Source of the DNA: Molanna angustata
Lineage: Eukaryota > Arthropoda > Insecta > Trichoptera > Molannidae
DNA length: 64,000 nucleotides
Assembly (NCBI GenBank): GCA_963576475.1
Contig: OY754979.1
Location: forward strand, 24,995,034 to 25,059,033
Reading direction: 5' to 3'
Below the pieces are notes generated by a model that saw nothing but the letters and a program-made list of their open reading frames with translations, ran no database searches and was not told where the DNA came from. The translations under genes and the position numbers were made by a program. Below, in pieces: positions 11,101 through 22,168 of this stretch (the stretch's first letter is position 1; each line of letters opens with the position of its first letter).

Positions 11101-11950
11101 ATAAACACCAGAGGAGAAGAAAGGAGTTAAGTACTATTTTATCTGTGGATTTAGCTCGTTAACACCAATGTATGTATATTTTTGGTATTTTGTAAGCGAA
11201 TTTTCTTTCGTTGTCTTAACCCCAATAAAATACTCGGAGTTAAAATTATTTATTTATTTGTAGAATAAGAGTTATCTCCTGTCAAATCACGCGACGAATT
11301 TACTTCTATATTTTCTATGCACGCGACAAAGAGAATATAACCTTACGGATAAGAGACATAGCTCCATACAAAAAAATTGAATCAGCAAAATGTATGAAAA
11401 TATCATCCATGTAGTACCAATATTGAGAAAAATAAAATTGTCATGTTGCCTCCCTGCATTTTTGACAACTGAACAAAACATAGGGATGGGAAAGAGCTTT
11501 ATAAATGCTGCCAACACTAGTGATGGGCAACATCAAGAATAATTTACAAAAAAAATGTTGCTTATATCAAAGGCATTAAATGATGTTTATTTTATAATCA
11601 GAGAGGAGTAAAAAATACACAGCATAGTTTACATATTGTTTATTTATCATTTTATAAACAGCGAAAAACATAATACATTGAATATGATGTTTATTTATTA
11701 ACTCAAAAACAGGAAAAAAAACATACAGCATATATTTTTTATAATATAAATGAGTTGTCTGCTACAAAAATTATACAATTTCAATAAATCAACATAGATT
11801 TTTGGAAAATAATAAATTAATAAACAAATTGATTACTGGATTGAAGTAAAATTTTAAAATAATTTTGTACTTCAAAGAACATTAAATCAAATAAAACTAG
11901 AAATAGGTGATAGATGGTGAAATTTATAAATTCTAAATATTCTTCTCTTC
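11101..11950. other. AT-rich non-coding stretch
   Basis: No gene or repeat family was recognised. Confidence 0.4.
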
Positions 11951-11958
11951 ATCTCTTT

Positions 11959-12798
11959 TTAATCCTGCATCAACTTCCTCCCTGGGACGTGGATTGCCAG
12001 CTGTCTTGCTATTTGTTTGATTTTGATCTCCTCCTGGGGTAGCAGATGGGGATACATTCCCAAATAGGTCTTTTTAAGAAGTATTTTTTCCATTCTAGTA
12101 TAGAAACCGAGCAAGTGGTATTGTGTCTGTCTTTTTTCCAGAAGGTTTTCAACTCTACACAATGGAGTGCTCACTTCTTTCCTGAGAGTGCCATCTGAAA
12201 AAGGAAGACAGATATACAGAAAACACATTTTTATGATAGTTCTCAAAAAGTTTGATATTAAATTGTGCATATCACTATAGACAATTTACATATTCATGAA
12301 TGAACTAGAATCAAAATATTTATTCATATTTTAATTTTATTTTACATTACTTCTAGGGCAACTAACAGGTACTACGTCAAATATGAATTTAACACACACC
12401 CAATAACAAATGCCACATTCTGGAGGCTTACAATATTAATACCGCCAAAAGCTTTATTTTTCCCGTAATATACACGGCCAAAGACAGTACTAGTGAACGG
12501 TTACCCAGAAACAAAACAAATAGTGCACTTATACTTAACAGAACATAATAAAGTCAAAATACAAACCTGGTGTATAACTCGCCACATGAAAAGGAAATTC
12601 CTTAAGTTGCTCATCAGTAAGTGGCAATGAAGATAATTTTAAAGAGGGGATGGCAGTTTTTTTTTAAGTCGATTCACTTTACGATTGAAACTTCTTTTAT
12701 CGAAGTGGTCACCACACACATATCGAATTTGGTACAATCTTTCTATTGGCACAAATACCAATTCTGGATTGCCTACAGCTTTCGCCCATTCTTTGCAT
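11959..12798 (-). CDS. THAP-type zinc-finger gene, 3' exons only (possible frameshift)
   Basis: Two minus-strand exons are supported. The upstream one runs 12798 to 12567 (acceptor TTTGATTTCAG, donor CACCAG|GTTTGT). It begins CKEWAKAVGNPELV and continues RYVCGDHF, then LKEFPFHVASYTP; the cysteine, tryptophan and C-x2-HF pattern is that of the second half of a C2CH THAP DNA-binding finger. The last exon, 12194 to 11959 (acceptor CTTCCTTTTTCAG), continues in phase with a basic region (LLEKRQTQYHLLGFYTRM) and ends HVPGRKLMQD. Inside the upstream exon a run of nine A (minus strand) puts the THAP half out of frame with the remainder; one extra A would rejoin them. The first exon with the N-terminal cysteines was not found upstream. 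It could be a live gene with a sequence error or a pseudogene. THAP proteins bind DNA in the nucleus; the target is unknown. Confidence 0.6.
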
Positions 12799-12940
12799 CT
12801 GAAATCAAAATGATAAATGCATTATGTACCTATTGATTATTGAATACATAAAAAAATAATTTTAAAATATTATGTGCATCCTTTGTTTTGTGAACATGGA
12901 TATTGGAATATTTTCTTGTTTGTAATTTTTTTCTAAGTCA

Positions 12941-13110
12941 TACATACATACATACATACCATCACGCCATGTCCCTCACGGGGTAGGCAGAGAGAACCGA
13001 ACGCCACATTTTTCTATCTTGACACACATTCATTGCCTCATCAACATTCATACATCGTCTTATACACGTTCGTCTGTTGTTCACGCTTCTAACATTTCCA
13101 TCTTTCAGAA
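12941..13110 (-). mobile_element. RTE-like LINE 3' fragment
   Basis: On the minus strand it encodes the terminal block of the RTE-like ORF (MRRCMNVDEAMNVCQD-like, then KMWRSVRFSLPTP-type drift) and ends at the stop fused to a (GTAT)n tail, seen on plus as (CATA)n at 12941-12958. Confidence 0.75.
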
Positions 13111-13404
13111 TAAGTCATACTATGTAAAAAAATATTTGGTTTATAATAGGTGTGAGGAAATGTACTTATTTTTTACACTTAAATAAAATTATTATAAAAT
13201 AAATTTCGCATTAAGGGGGGGACTGCTGCCAACGTACCTATTTTTCAATTTGATATACCATCATAATTTCTTATCAAATCGTTTTGAAAAAAATAATTTA
13301 GATAGTTTGGGTATTTATAAAGAAAAATGTATCTTTACTTTTTGATAATGTTCTGTATAAATTCTTGTAGAAAAATAATGGCATACCCCGATTTTCAACG
13401 TTTT

Positions 13405-13436
13405 ACGCCTTATATTTTTAATAAAATATAAGGCGT
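13405..13436. repeat. Perfect short hairpin
   Basis: ACGCCTTATATTTT is followed after four bases by its exact inverse AAAATATAAGGCGT, giving a 14-bp stem. It resembles neither a bacterial terminator context nor an insect regulatory motif known to me. Confidence 0.5.
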
Positions 13437-13482
13437 AGTTCAACATATTTTTTTTTAAATTAAAGAAGACAAAAAAGAAACG

Positions 13483-13675
13483 AAATGTTAGAAGTGTGAG
13501 CAATAGACGAACTGTGAGCAACAGACGGAAATGTTAGAAGTGTGAGCAATAGACGAACATGTATGAGACGATGCATGAATGTGGACGAGGCGAGAGATGC
13601 GTGCCAGGATAGAAAAATGTGGCGTTCGGTTCTCTCTGCCTACCCCGCAAGGGACATGGCGTGATGGTATGTATG
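13483..13675 (+). mobile_element. RTE-like LINE 3' fragment with a local duplication
   Basis: Reading on plus, NRRTCMRRCMNVDEARDAC, then DRKMWRSVLSAYPARDMA and a TGA directly followed by TGGTATGTATGTA. The unit AAATGTTAGAAGTGTGAGCA is present twice at the start, indicating a small tandem duplication or two overlapping fragments. Confidence 0.8.
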
Positions 13676-13829
13676 TAACTTGAATATATACACTAATATA
13701 ATTATTTTCAAACTCCTATAGCATAATAAATTATAATTGTCATATGGTTCTAAACAATAACAACATTACTCCTTGGAGTCCACCTAGACTATAGCCTGAC
13801 TCTCAAAAAAACAAATAAATTGCACAACT

Positions 13830-13950
13830 AGAGCAGCATTTTATCATCTTCGTAGAATCAAGTCAATTCGCAGAAATCTTCCAATAGACGCTACTAAATC
13901 TCTCATCAACGATTATGTTATTTCAAGACTTGATTACTGCAATCTAAAGT
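13830..13950 (+). pseudogene. CR1/Jockey-type reverse transcriptase fragment
   Basis: Plus-strand translation gives AAFYHLRRIKSIRRNLP, DATKSLINDYVISRLDYCN, the characteristic palm/thumb-boundary segment of CR1/Jockey-like LINEs (FYHLRRIR..., then SRLDYCN). Only this short piece remains. Confidence 0.7.
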
Positions 13951-14109
13951 ATTTAACACCGCTACTAGAGTTTAAATATAATAGGTATACTATTGTATAC
14001 ATCGTTTTTATGTTTATTTTTTAATTTAATAAGATCAATAACCTAGATTTTAAACTTGAATGAATATCTACACTGATGTTTCCATGCTTTGATAGCAAAA
14101 GAATTCATT

Positions 14110-16600
14110 TAACATGTGGTCCTAAACAATAACAACATTCAAAACAAATATGTACTCTAATGCTTTCATAGCAAAAAGAAATAAACCATATATCCGTAGG
14201 TTATATTTTCTTTGAAATAAACTTCACGCGTGGTTCATAGTGGTCCGCAAAATAGAAGATGTTTCTATGAAATGGAATTATATTGAATAAATAAATATAA
14301 ATCTTACCTTATTTAGTTATATTATCCTCAGAAGTCTTAAAATCGTGCGTTATTATCATTTATCACCCAAACAGAATAAAAAAAAATAAAATGCGTCTTA
14401 GATAACCTCAATAACCAACAGCAAAATTGAAAGGTTAAAAGAAAATGGCAGAAAATGGTTTGAAATCACTTGAAGTTTGCTAGTGTAGTTTTGCAAATTG
14501 GGTTCGTAATGTTGGCTAAATTTAGTTTTTCTATGTTGGTTACATGATGATGATAACTCCTATAGAACATTTTTTTGTATGAAAGTTGGGACCCACTGTG
14601 CACGCGAGTTTGATATCGTAAAATTGACTAATTACAGTAATTAATTCATCCATAATCATTTACAAGGTGTGTATTATTTATCTTGTACAATATTCATACA
14701 TATTATTGACCAAATTTATTTTAGTATTTGACTTGTTTATACATTCGTTGTTAATATTTCGACTTAGGTCTTTGGAGGCTTAATATTTCATGAATTTGAC
14801 GTTTCAAACAATGAAACATGACGTTTTTCTTTGAGTATAATAATATAAAATGAGGATACTAATCAAGTTTTGTTTATTTGCAGCATGTCATACTTATTTT
14901 TGCGAGCGTTAAAAGCGATAAAAAGACGATGGTCCGTTGGACATGACGAAAGACTTCTTAAGACTGCCTTGTTTCGTAGAGCCAACAAATAAACTACAGC
15001 GCCCTTGGAGTGATCTTGTATCATTAAACGGCGCTCTGTAAATTCTATTTATCATATTATATTTATCATAGGGCAGAGAGAACATCTATTTACATTTTTT
15101 TAGATTTTATTAATATTCTGCTCCAATCAATTGTTTTTGCATAGCGACTAATGCTGATCCATGTGGCATAGTGGTAGTTTGTTTTAACTTCAGTTAATTC
15201 ATGACTCAATAACACATTACTTTGTTATAATGTATATAATGAAATGTTTAAATTTAAATAAATGAAAAAAATATTGGAGTTGGTTTTGAAAGTAGATTTA
15301 AATCAATAAATAGTATTTAAAAGCACATTGTACTATAATATGAAGATAACTAAACAACATATATACATAAAAGTACTAGTTTTACCTTTTTATACTGCTT
15401 CATATTAATATGCATGGTATTTATGTAGTGCGTTTGATAATTCACTCACATGTTAAGAGCAGATAATTCTGAAACTATATATTTTGTTGAAAAAAATAGG
15501 ATATAAAGAAAACACAAGCATGAAAATTTTTGAACCATGATCATTATAGTGGTCAAAGTAAATTATTTTATTAACCTTGTTTATTATTTTTACAGATATG
15601 TAATTGAAATCTTGCAATCATCAGTGTGTCGCACATGTTTGGAAGCCATATTATGTAATTAAGTAAACTGCTGCAGGAATTCTTGAGCCAGACAGAGTTG
15701 AGCTGATACTGAAGATCATATACTATATATATAATATCTACAATAAAGAAAAATCAATTTTACTACTATGTATGATATTTAATTATAAAAATAATAAAAG
15801 GAAGACTCAAAATTTCATGAAAAAATTATTATGCTCTTTTTTTGTCCATTCTAAACAAGAAATTATTTATAAAAAAACGTTAACCCATGATATTACCCAA
15901 ACAAACATGTTTGCGTGTCAATTTTATTAGAATAATCCTTTGTATAACAAACAAATCGAATCGGTAATAGAAAATTGTTCAAAGTTGAGTCGTTTGACGT
16001 AACACCATTTCAATTAAAATTTTATTTAAAACATGTTATTTATAAAAAGCATCGAGTAAATAAGCTATGAAATACAAAACAATGAATGAAAATAGAGTAT
16101 ATACCTTGCTAAATATTAATAAAATAAACAAAAAACACACGATTAGCTGTCAAAATCTGATAAATGCGGGTAAATGTACGAGATTGCCATATGTAAATTA
16201 AACTGGACATAGAAATTTTATTTACATATGGCAAATTTGTACTAATGTTTGGGTCACGCCCCCTTCAGTTTTCTCACGGAGTTAACACCGGAAAACTCCA
16301 TACCAAATTCCGAGATTTCTCGGGAGTTAAGACAACTCTTGGTGTTTCATACAAAATCACCCTGCAGTTTGATATATACATAGGTAGTATGATCAAGATA
16401 TTTCCATGGGTTATGGTAGCATAGAAGCCAAACATCTATTATTTTGTTTCAACAAAATACCTTAATTCTTGGAAAACTTTCTCTTATAATGGTTTTATCA
16501 GATTAACGGGTCTTTGGGTCCTTAATGTGTTTAAACAATGCTTATATTTTGTAAATATGTCATTTCTAATAATTTTATATTCAATGCATATTCCTGGACT
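14110..16600. other. AT-rich non-coding stretch
   Basis: No coding exon was recognised. A strong donor (AAATAAG|GTAAGA, minus strand, about 14310) and an AATAAA-containing segment near 15740 might belong to non-coding exons, but nothing ties them to a gene. Confidence 0.35.
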
Positions 16601-16639
16601 TTTATACTTTCTAACTTGGTAGGTGAAATGGAGGCTTCC

Positions 16640-17040
16640 TATTGGTAGATGGTAGAACGCGCCCCGCCGCGCGGTGGGGTAGCTCCTCCCCCCCTGTCTC
16701 CAGCGGTGGACGCGATAGCTGGTTTGAATCAGTATTGAATAGCCGCTCTGCCGGGATAGACGAATTTTAACTCACGCGTACGAAAGATAACTTATATGTT
16801 TTTTAAAAAACGAACGTAGACCGCGAACGTTGAAAAAAAAGTCTTATCTCTGCGAGGCGTCTGCTTGATGCTCAGCATTAAATTTCATATTTGCATAATA
16901 GTGAATAAGTGTGTTTCAGGTCCACATAACCAACGAGGGGTGAATTTAAGATAGTTTTAAGTTATTTTAAATTAATAAAAAGTGATATTATGTAGTGTAA
17001 GTGTTTCATCTACAGACCCGTAACGAGAGGAGCGGTTGGT
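16640..17040 (+). promoter_or_regulatory. Candidate promoter and untranslated first exon
   Basis: A GC-rich patch (CGCGCCCCGCCGCGCGGTGG near 16660-16680) is followed by an initiator-like ATCAGTATT (about 16726) and, after about 300 bases of mixed composition, by a strong splice donor (GCGGTTG|GTAAGATC, about 17040). No matching downstream exon is identified; the Harbinger element follows. It could be the start of a host transcript, possibly the plus-strand THAP gene further on, but this is inference. Confidence 0.3.
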
Positions 17041-17499
17041 AAGATCTTTCTGATTTATTATTATTTGTTTTCTCTGCTCTGAACGTTTCGTTTCGTAATT
17101 TATTTTAGCAAGATTGTCATCAATATTACACGTGCATTTCAGGTATTTGATTATTTCAGCACTGTTATTTTTTGTTCCACGTGTATTTCCTGTATGTTAT
17201 AATTCTTTTCAGCGGCCGTCATCACTGGTTTTCTAATTAATTTTCTTCTTAATTTTATAGCAATTTTTACTAACCGATAATTTCTATTACGCGTGTATTT
17301 CTGTCAATTGAAGCATTGTTTTAATTTATACTCTCAACACGTTCTTTCGTCTCCACCATATTTAATTATTGTATTGACTAGCCGGCATTTAAACACTCAT
17401 CAACGCTCTTCTTTGTTATATGCGATAACAATTTATCTAGGAAGTTTTGAAATGTATGGAAAACTGCAATATGTTGCCAACCAAGATGTCAAACGCGCG

Positions 17500-17592
17500 A
17501 TATACCATGACTCACTCATTGCACGGAGTACTCCATGACTCCATCTAATATTTTATATGAAAATCTCATAGGTTTTTCATTGTAATATACTA
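17500..17592 (-). repeat. Repeat C, half-copy left of Harbinger
   Basis: ATGACTCACTCATTGCACGG and the neighbouring sequence match the inverted copy at 24417-24460 across the Harbinger element. The element appears to have landed in a palindromic pair of repeat C ends. Confidence 0.5.
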
Positions 17593-18729
17593 ACAGTCTT
17601 ATTCATAATAACTTATGTTAGGTTTAAAACAGTGTATAACAACAATACTGAAAATTACTATTCATAATATCATATATAAGGCAATACTGCTATATAACGG
17701 CTACATTACGCCAATATAAGATATACACGGTCCCAGGCTGTTTTAACAGCAATATAAAGCCAAATAGGGACCGAACATTTCCGATGATTCCCGAATAGTG
17801 CCGATTGTCGATGTTATTAATGTTATTATGTTAAACAATTTTTGACGTTTGTGGGTTTGTGTCACGCCGGTGGCACTCTATTGGTAGCACTGGTTTTACT
17901 TTACGCTTACATCTCCAAAGGTGGCGCTATTTATTTATTTTTTATGTTGGTATTTTTGAAAATGCATTGTAAAATTTTCAGACCTTCAGCATACTTCAGT
18001 TGTGTTTTGTTGTTTGTTGTGACGCGAAACATTTTGATCCTTTAAAATCTTGAAGTAAACAAGATAATAAATATAACACGTGTGATTTTGTAAAATTCTT
18101 GTTGTTTTCGGTGTTCATCTACATACACACTATCACGCCATGTGATGGTGTTAATCTATTGCCAGCTTTTTGTGTTTTCCGATTATCTTCGCAAGATGGC
18201 TGACAAGTTTTGTTGAGTTTTGAATAAATTGTCAAGTGAAATACGGCGAAGTGAAGTTATATAGTTTTCCGAAAATCAGTAATAAATCTTTCTTTGTGGA
18301 AAATAAATTTAAAAAACCTAATAATCTACAATGCACATTTTATTTAGAACAATGTATTTTATGAATTATTTGGCATGATTTTTGAAATATTGCAAATAAA
18401 ATCCATCATATGTGTTTTTTTTAATAAATAATGATTGAAAAATGGTTATTTTTTATTTAAGTTATCCTTGAATCCATTCCTCAAAGCTGGAAACATTTTA
18501 AAATGGAAATTTAAATTTGCCGTGGACCGGTCGCGTATTCATTGCCCCTATAGCGGAGATGTGAGAAACCTTATGATTATCCGGTTACAGCTTCTATGTA
18601 TTGAGTGACACATCTGAAGTATACTGAAAGTTTACTTCCATATTATCTGTGGTTTGTGTCTTGTGAAATTGCGAAGCGGCGTGAATTTTGTGTTTCTTGT
18701 ATCAAAATTTACCAATATACCTAATTAAA

Positions 18730-20528
18730 ATGGACAATTTTGTGAATATTGTTTCTGCTTTCAATTCAATTGCACAAATAAATGAATTCGCTATCACCGG
18801 TAGACAAATGCCCGCGCGAAAAGTGTATAAGGAACGGTGTTCTCCATTCATTATTTATAATGAAGCCGAATTTAAAAACAAATATCGTTTCAAAAAAGAA
18901 ACTGTACGGTTCATAATATCATTAATATCTTCTGAGATTACTAAAAACACGAGAGGTGGTGCAGTGTCAGCGGAATTACAAGTACTTGTTGCAATTCGTA
19001 GCTGGGCTAGAAGTGAGGTTAGTTCTTACTGACATTATTATATTAATATTAACTCCTCCAAGATATTTATACACTTATGGTTACTATAAATTTGTAATAC
19101 CAAACTTCATTATATAATTTATTAATAATATTATTATGTCACTTCCTTGCGAGCTTTTTGTATTAATGTATTGACGAATAATTTATTGTAATTAGTTTTT
19201 ATTGTCTACAGGTACAAGATGATGCAGGTGATCTTCATGGACTTAGTCAGCCAACAGTTTCGCGAATTTGTAGCAGAGTAGCTCGAGCTATTGCACGTCT
19301 TAGTTCAACTTATATAAAAATGCCAAGTTCATCTGCAGAACAACTAGATGTAATGAATAGGTTTAAAGCAATTAAAAACTTCCCAAATGTGATAGGCGCC
19401 ATAGATTGCACACACATCAAAATAAAAAAAAATGGTGGAGAAAATGCTCAATATTTCATAAATAGAAAGGGATATTATTCTTTAAACGTGCAGGTATTTA
19501 TTTTAATATTTTCGACTTTTAATTTTATTTTATGAAATTTATAGTACATTAACAAATTATTCACAAATATTTTAACAAAATAATTTAGTGTGCTTATTTC
19601 CTTTCAGGTTGTGTGTGATGCCAAATTAAAAATCAGAGACATTATATCCAGATGGCGTGGAAGCACACATGATTCAAGGATTTATAACGAATCATGTATA
19701 AAAGATAAATTGGAAAATAATGAATTTTATGGAAGACTCTTAGGAGATTCCGGTTATGCCTGCACTGGGAATCTTTTCACACCAATATTAAATCCTAGAA
19801 ATGTACAAGAGGAGAGATACAATGCGGCACAAATTGCTACTAGGAATACCGTTGAAAGATGTTTTGGAGTGTGGAAGCAAAGGTTTCGATGTCTATTACG
19901 AGGCTTGACAGTGTCATTAGACAACAGCAAAATCTTGATTGTTGCTCTTGCGGTATTGCATAATATTGCAATTGATTTCAATGACAATATTGAAGGTAAA
20001 CTCGAAAATTTTAAAAGTAATAAGGCATTTGATAATGAACTAGTTTTACTAACAATATGTGGCAGATCAGTTAGCGCGCTGGGTTAGAAATCCAGTGGTC
20101 GCGAGTTCAAATCCTGCTGCAACTGATTTCCGTTCACCTATAGCACAAGCTCTTTTGCTTAGCTTTATGTATGAGGATGTATATGTACTTGTTACAAAGA
20201 CATATTCATTCTTTTCAAAAAATATATATAAATAATTGTGTCAATACCATGAAAAATTTTCATACTTACATATATGTTAAATAAATAATAATAAACAATT
20301 CTTCCTTGCACCCTGCGCAAGTGGTGAGTTTATTGCCAAATGGCAATTTCTTCCAACTAACCAGTGATGTCATTATTTGTATATCTTATGTATCATTTAA
20401 TTTCAGATACCGTAAATGACACAGTAGAACATGAGACAGCAGAAGAACATGATATAATCAGGAATGAAAATAATGTATCTATAAGAGGAAATATAATAAG
20501 AGCAAACTTCATAAGAACATATTTTTAA
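18730..20528 (+). CDS. PIF/Harbinger DDE transposase (HARBI1-like)
   Basis: Four exons join in phase: 18730-19017, 19212-19493, 19608-20058 and 20407-20528, about 380 aa. The N-terminal part has a helical DNA-binding region (QPTVSRICSRVARAI, helix-turn-helix). The nuclease core shows all three acidic positions: first Asp in FPNVIGAIDCTHIKI, second Asp in LLGDSGYACTG and the Glu in TRNTVERCFGVWKQRF. The last exon ends IRGNIIRANFIRTYF, a typical family C-terminus. The first three junctions have good GT/AG sites. The fourth donor (AT|GTGGCA) is weak and lies where a SINE has entered, so the original last intron or exon boundary may have been disturbed. The enzyme would cut and paste its own element in the nucleus, with the Myb-like partner assisting. 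Start chosen at the first ATG before the conserved region. Confidence 0.88.
20057..20360. mobile_element. SINE A (+) and SINE B fragment (-) in the transposase gene
   Basis: 20057-20222 has the tRNA-like head (GTGGCAGATCAGTTAGCGCG, GCGAGTTCAAATCC) and body of SINE A. About 20290-20360 is a minus-strand SINE B fragment (CTGCGCAAGTGGTGAGTTTA, TTGCCAAATGGCAATTTC). Both lie between the third and fourth exons of the Harbinger transposase. Confidence 0.75.
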
Positions 20529-20544
20529 GGACTTTTAATGTGAT

Positions 20545-20695
20545 CATGTTGATCTTCTTCATCCTAGCGCTTTGTCCCGTTTCTATAGGGGTACGCTTTG
20601 ACCATGAACATGGAATTGGCGAGTCTGATTATTACATTGAAGCGACTGCCATCTGACCTTCCTAACCCATAGAAAAGGAAACCAGACAAATTGAA
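20545..20695 (+). repeat. Dispersed repeat resembling common lepidopteran LINE tails
   Basis: Contains CCTAGCGCTTTGTCCCG and GCGACTGCCATCTGACCTTC followed by CTAACCC. From memory this resembles a block frequent in moth and butterfly dispersed repeats. It was not compared with a database. Confidence 0.4.
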
Positions 20696-20844
20696 TCATG
20701 GCCACACAACCAGATTTTACTCAATGATTTTATTTTATTCTGGAAACAGACAGACAATTCTGGAAACAGACAGTATATTATACAATTTTGAAATAAATGT
20801 ATGAATATTGGAAGTCTCCAGAATGTGGTAACTGCTATTTTATA

Positions 20845-21525
20845 CTGCATTAATAGTTTGTCTATCTTAACATAAAAATATACTATCGTCAGAAAATTTA
20901 TAATCCTGGTAGTAACATTTAGAATGAATAAAAATGTATATAATTAGATAAATTTCTTATGTATGGAAAAGTTCAGTAATTTGATTTCAAGTTATAATGT
21001 AAAGAGCTTGAACATAGAACTGATTAGCTTTCCATGAATAACATAAAATTACTTCATATGATATCACGTGTCAAAATTTTCAAAATGCAATCGTGTTCTT
21101 TAAAACAAAATGTATCTGCTTTTATTAAAATATTTCATACAACATAAGCATTCTTCACCATACTGCATTAATAGTTTGTCTATCTCAACATAAAAATATA
21201 CTATCGTTAGATTATTTATAATCCTGGTAGTAACATTTAGAATGAATAAAAATGTATATAATTAGATAAATTTCTTATGTATGGAAAAGTTCAGTAATTT
21301 GATTTTATGTTATAATGTAAAGAGCTTGAACATAGAACTGATTAGCTTTCCATGAATAACATAAAATTACTTCATATGATATCACGTGTCAAAATTTTCA
21401 AAATGCACTCGTGTTCTTTAAAACAAAATTTGTCTGCTTTTATTAAAATATTTCATACAACATAAGCATTCTTCACCATACTGCATTAATAGTTTATCCA
21501 TCTTAACATAAAAATATACTATCGG
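20845..21525. repeat. 318-bp tandem duplication, about 2.1 copies
   Basis: CTGCATTAATAGTTTGTCTA begins at 20845 and again at 21163; a partial third copy starts at 21481. The two full units differ at only a few positions. The array lies in the non-coding centre of the Harbinger element, between its two convergent genes. Confidence 0.9.
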
Positions 21526-22168
21526 AAGAAAAAGGTGTGGAGAGTTTAGTGTTGGCTCATTTTTGTGGCATTTATTCAACATGGATGATTTTTTCTGCCA
21601 TGTACATGTCTCATATGCATATGTTGGAATGGGAAAGAAAGTAAATAAAAAAGTGTAAAATAAAATTGGTTTATTTTTCATTATCAGACGGTTTGGGAAT
21701 ACCGTCGAAGAAACCCAATTGCAAATACAAAATAATTATTAAAATTAATTGATGATATATTACAAATATTCTAAGGTAGAGGCGTTACGGTAGAGGCGTA
21801 TTCTAAGGTAGAGGAGTTACTTGTCTAGAGGAATGATGATATATTTTTTATACGAAAATAAACCATGTCTTTTTTCCGAAAATTGTCTTTTTTGGATCAT
21901 TATCTGAAATAAAAATAAAATTATATTATATAAATTATTGGTGTCAGTGTTAATTCCACTCTTGTATTTCATATTAATTTTAGAAAATGATGTGGTGTAT
22001 GTGTGTTACAATGCTAACAATTATATCCATTGTAGTATGTGTGTACTTGTTTGTTTCAGAATACTAACTGAATTCTTAAACAATGTAAAAATATAAATTA
22101 ATCACACTTTGCACATGTTCGTAAAATATTTTTTCATGTATTAACTGTCAATATAAATTTACAAACCT

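Noticed and set aside
17842..18045. Hydrophobic 67-codon frame resembling a membrane protein
   Set aside because: Lies in the AT-rich 5' part of the Harbinger element; T-rich codons give hydrophobicity by chance.
20060..20130. Possible tRNA gene in the transposase locus
   Set aside because: It is the head of SINE A, shared with the other copies.
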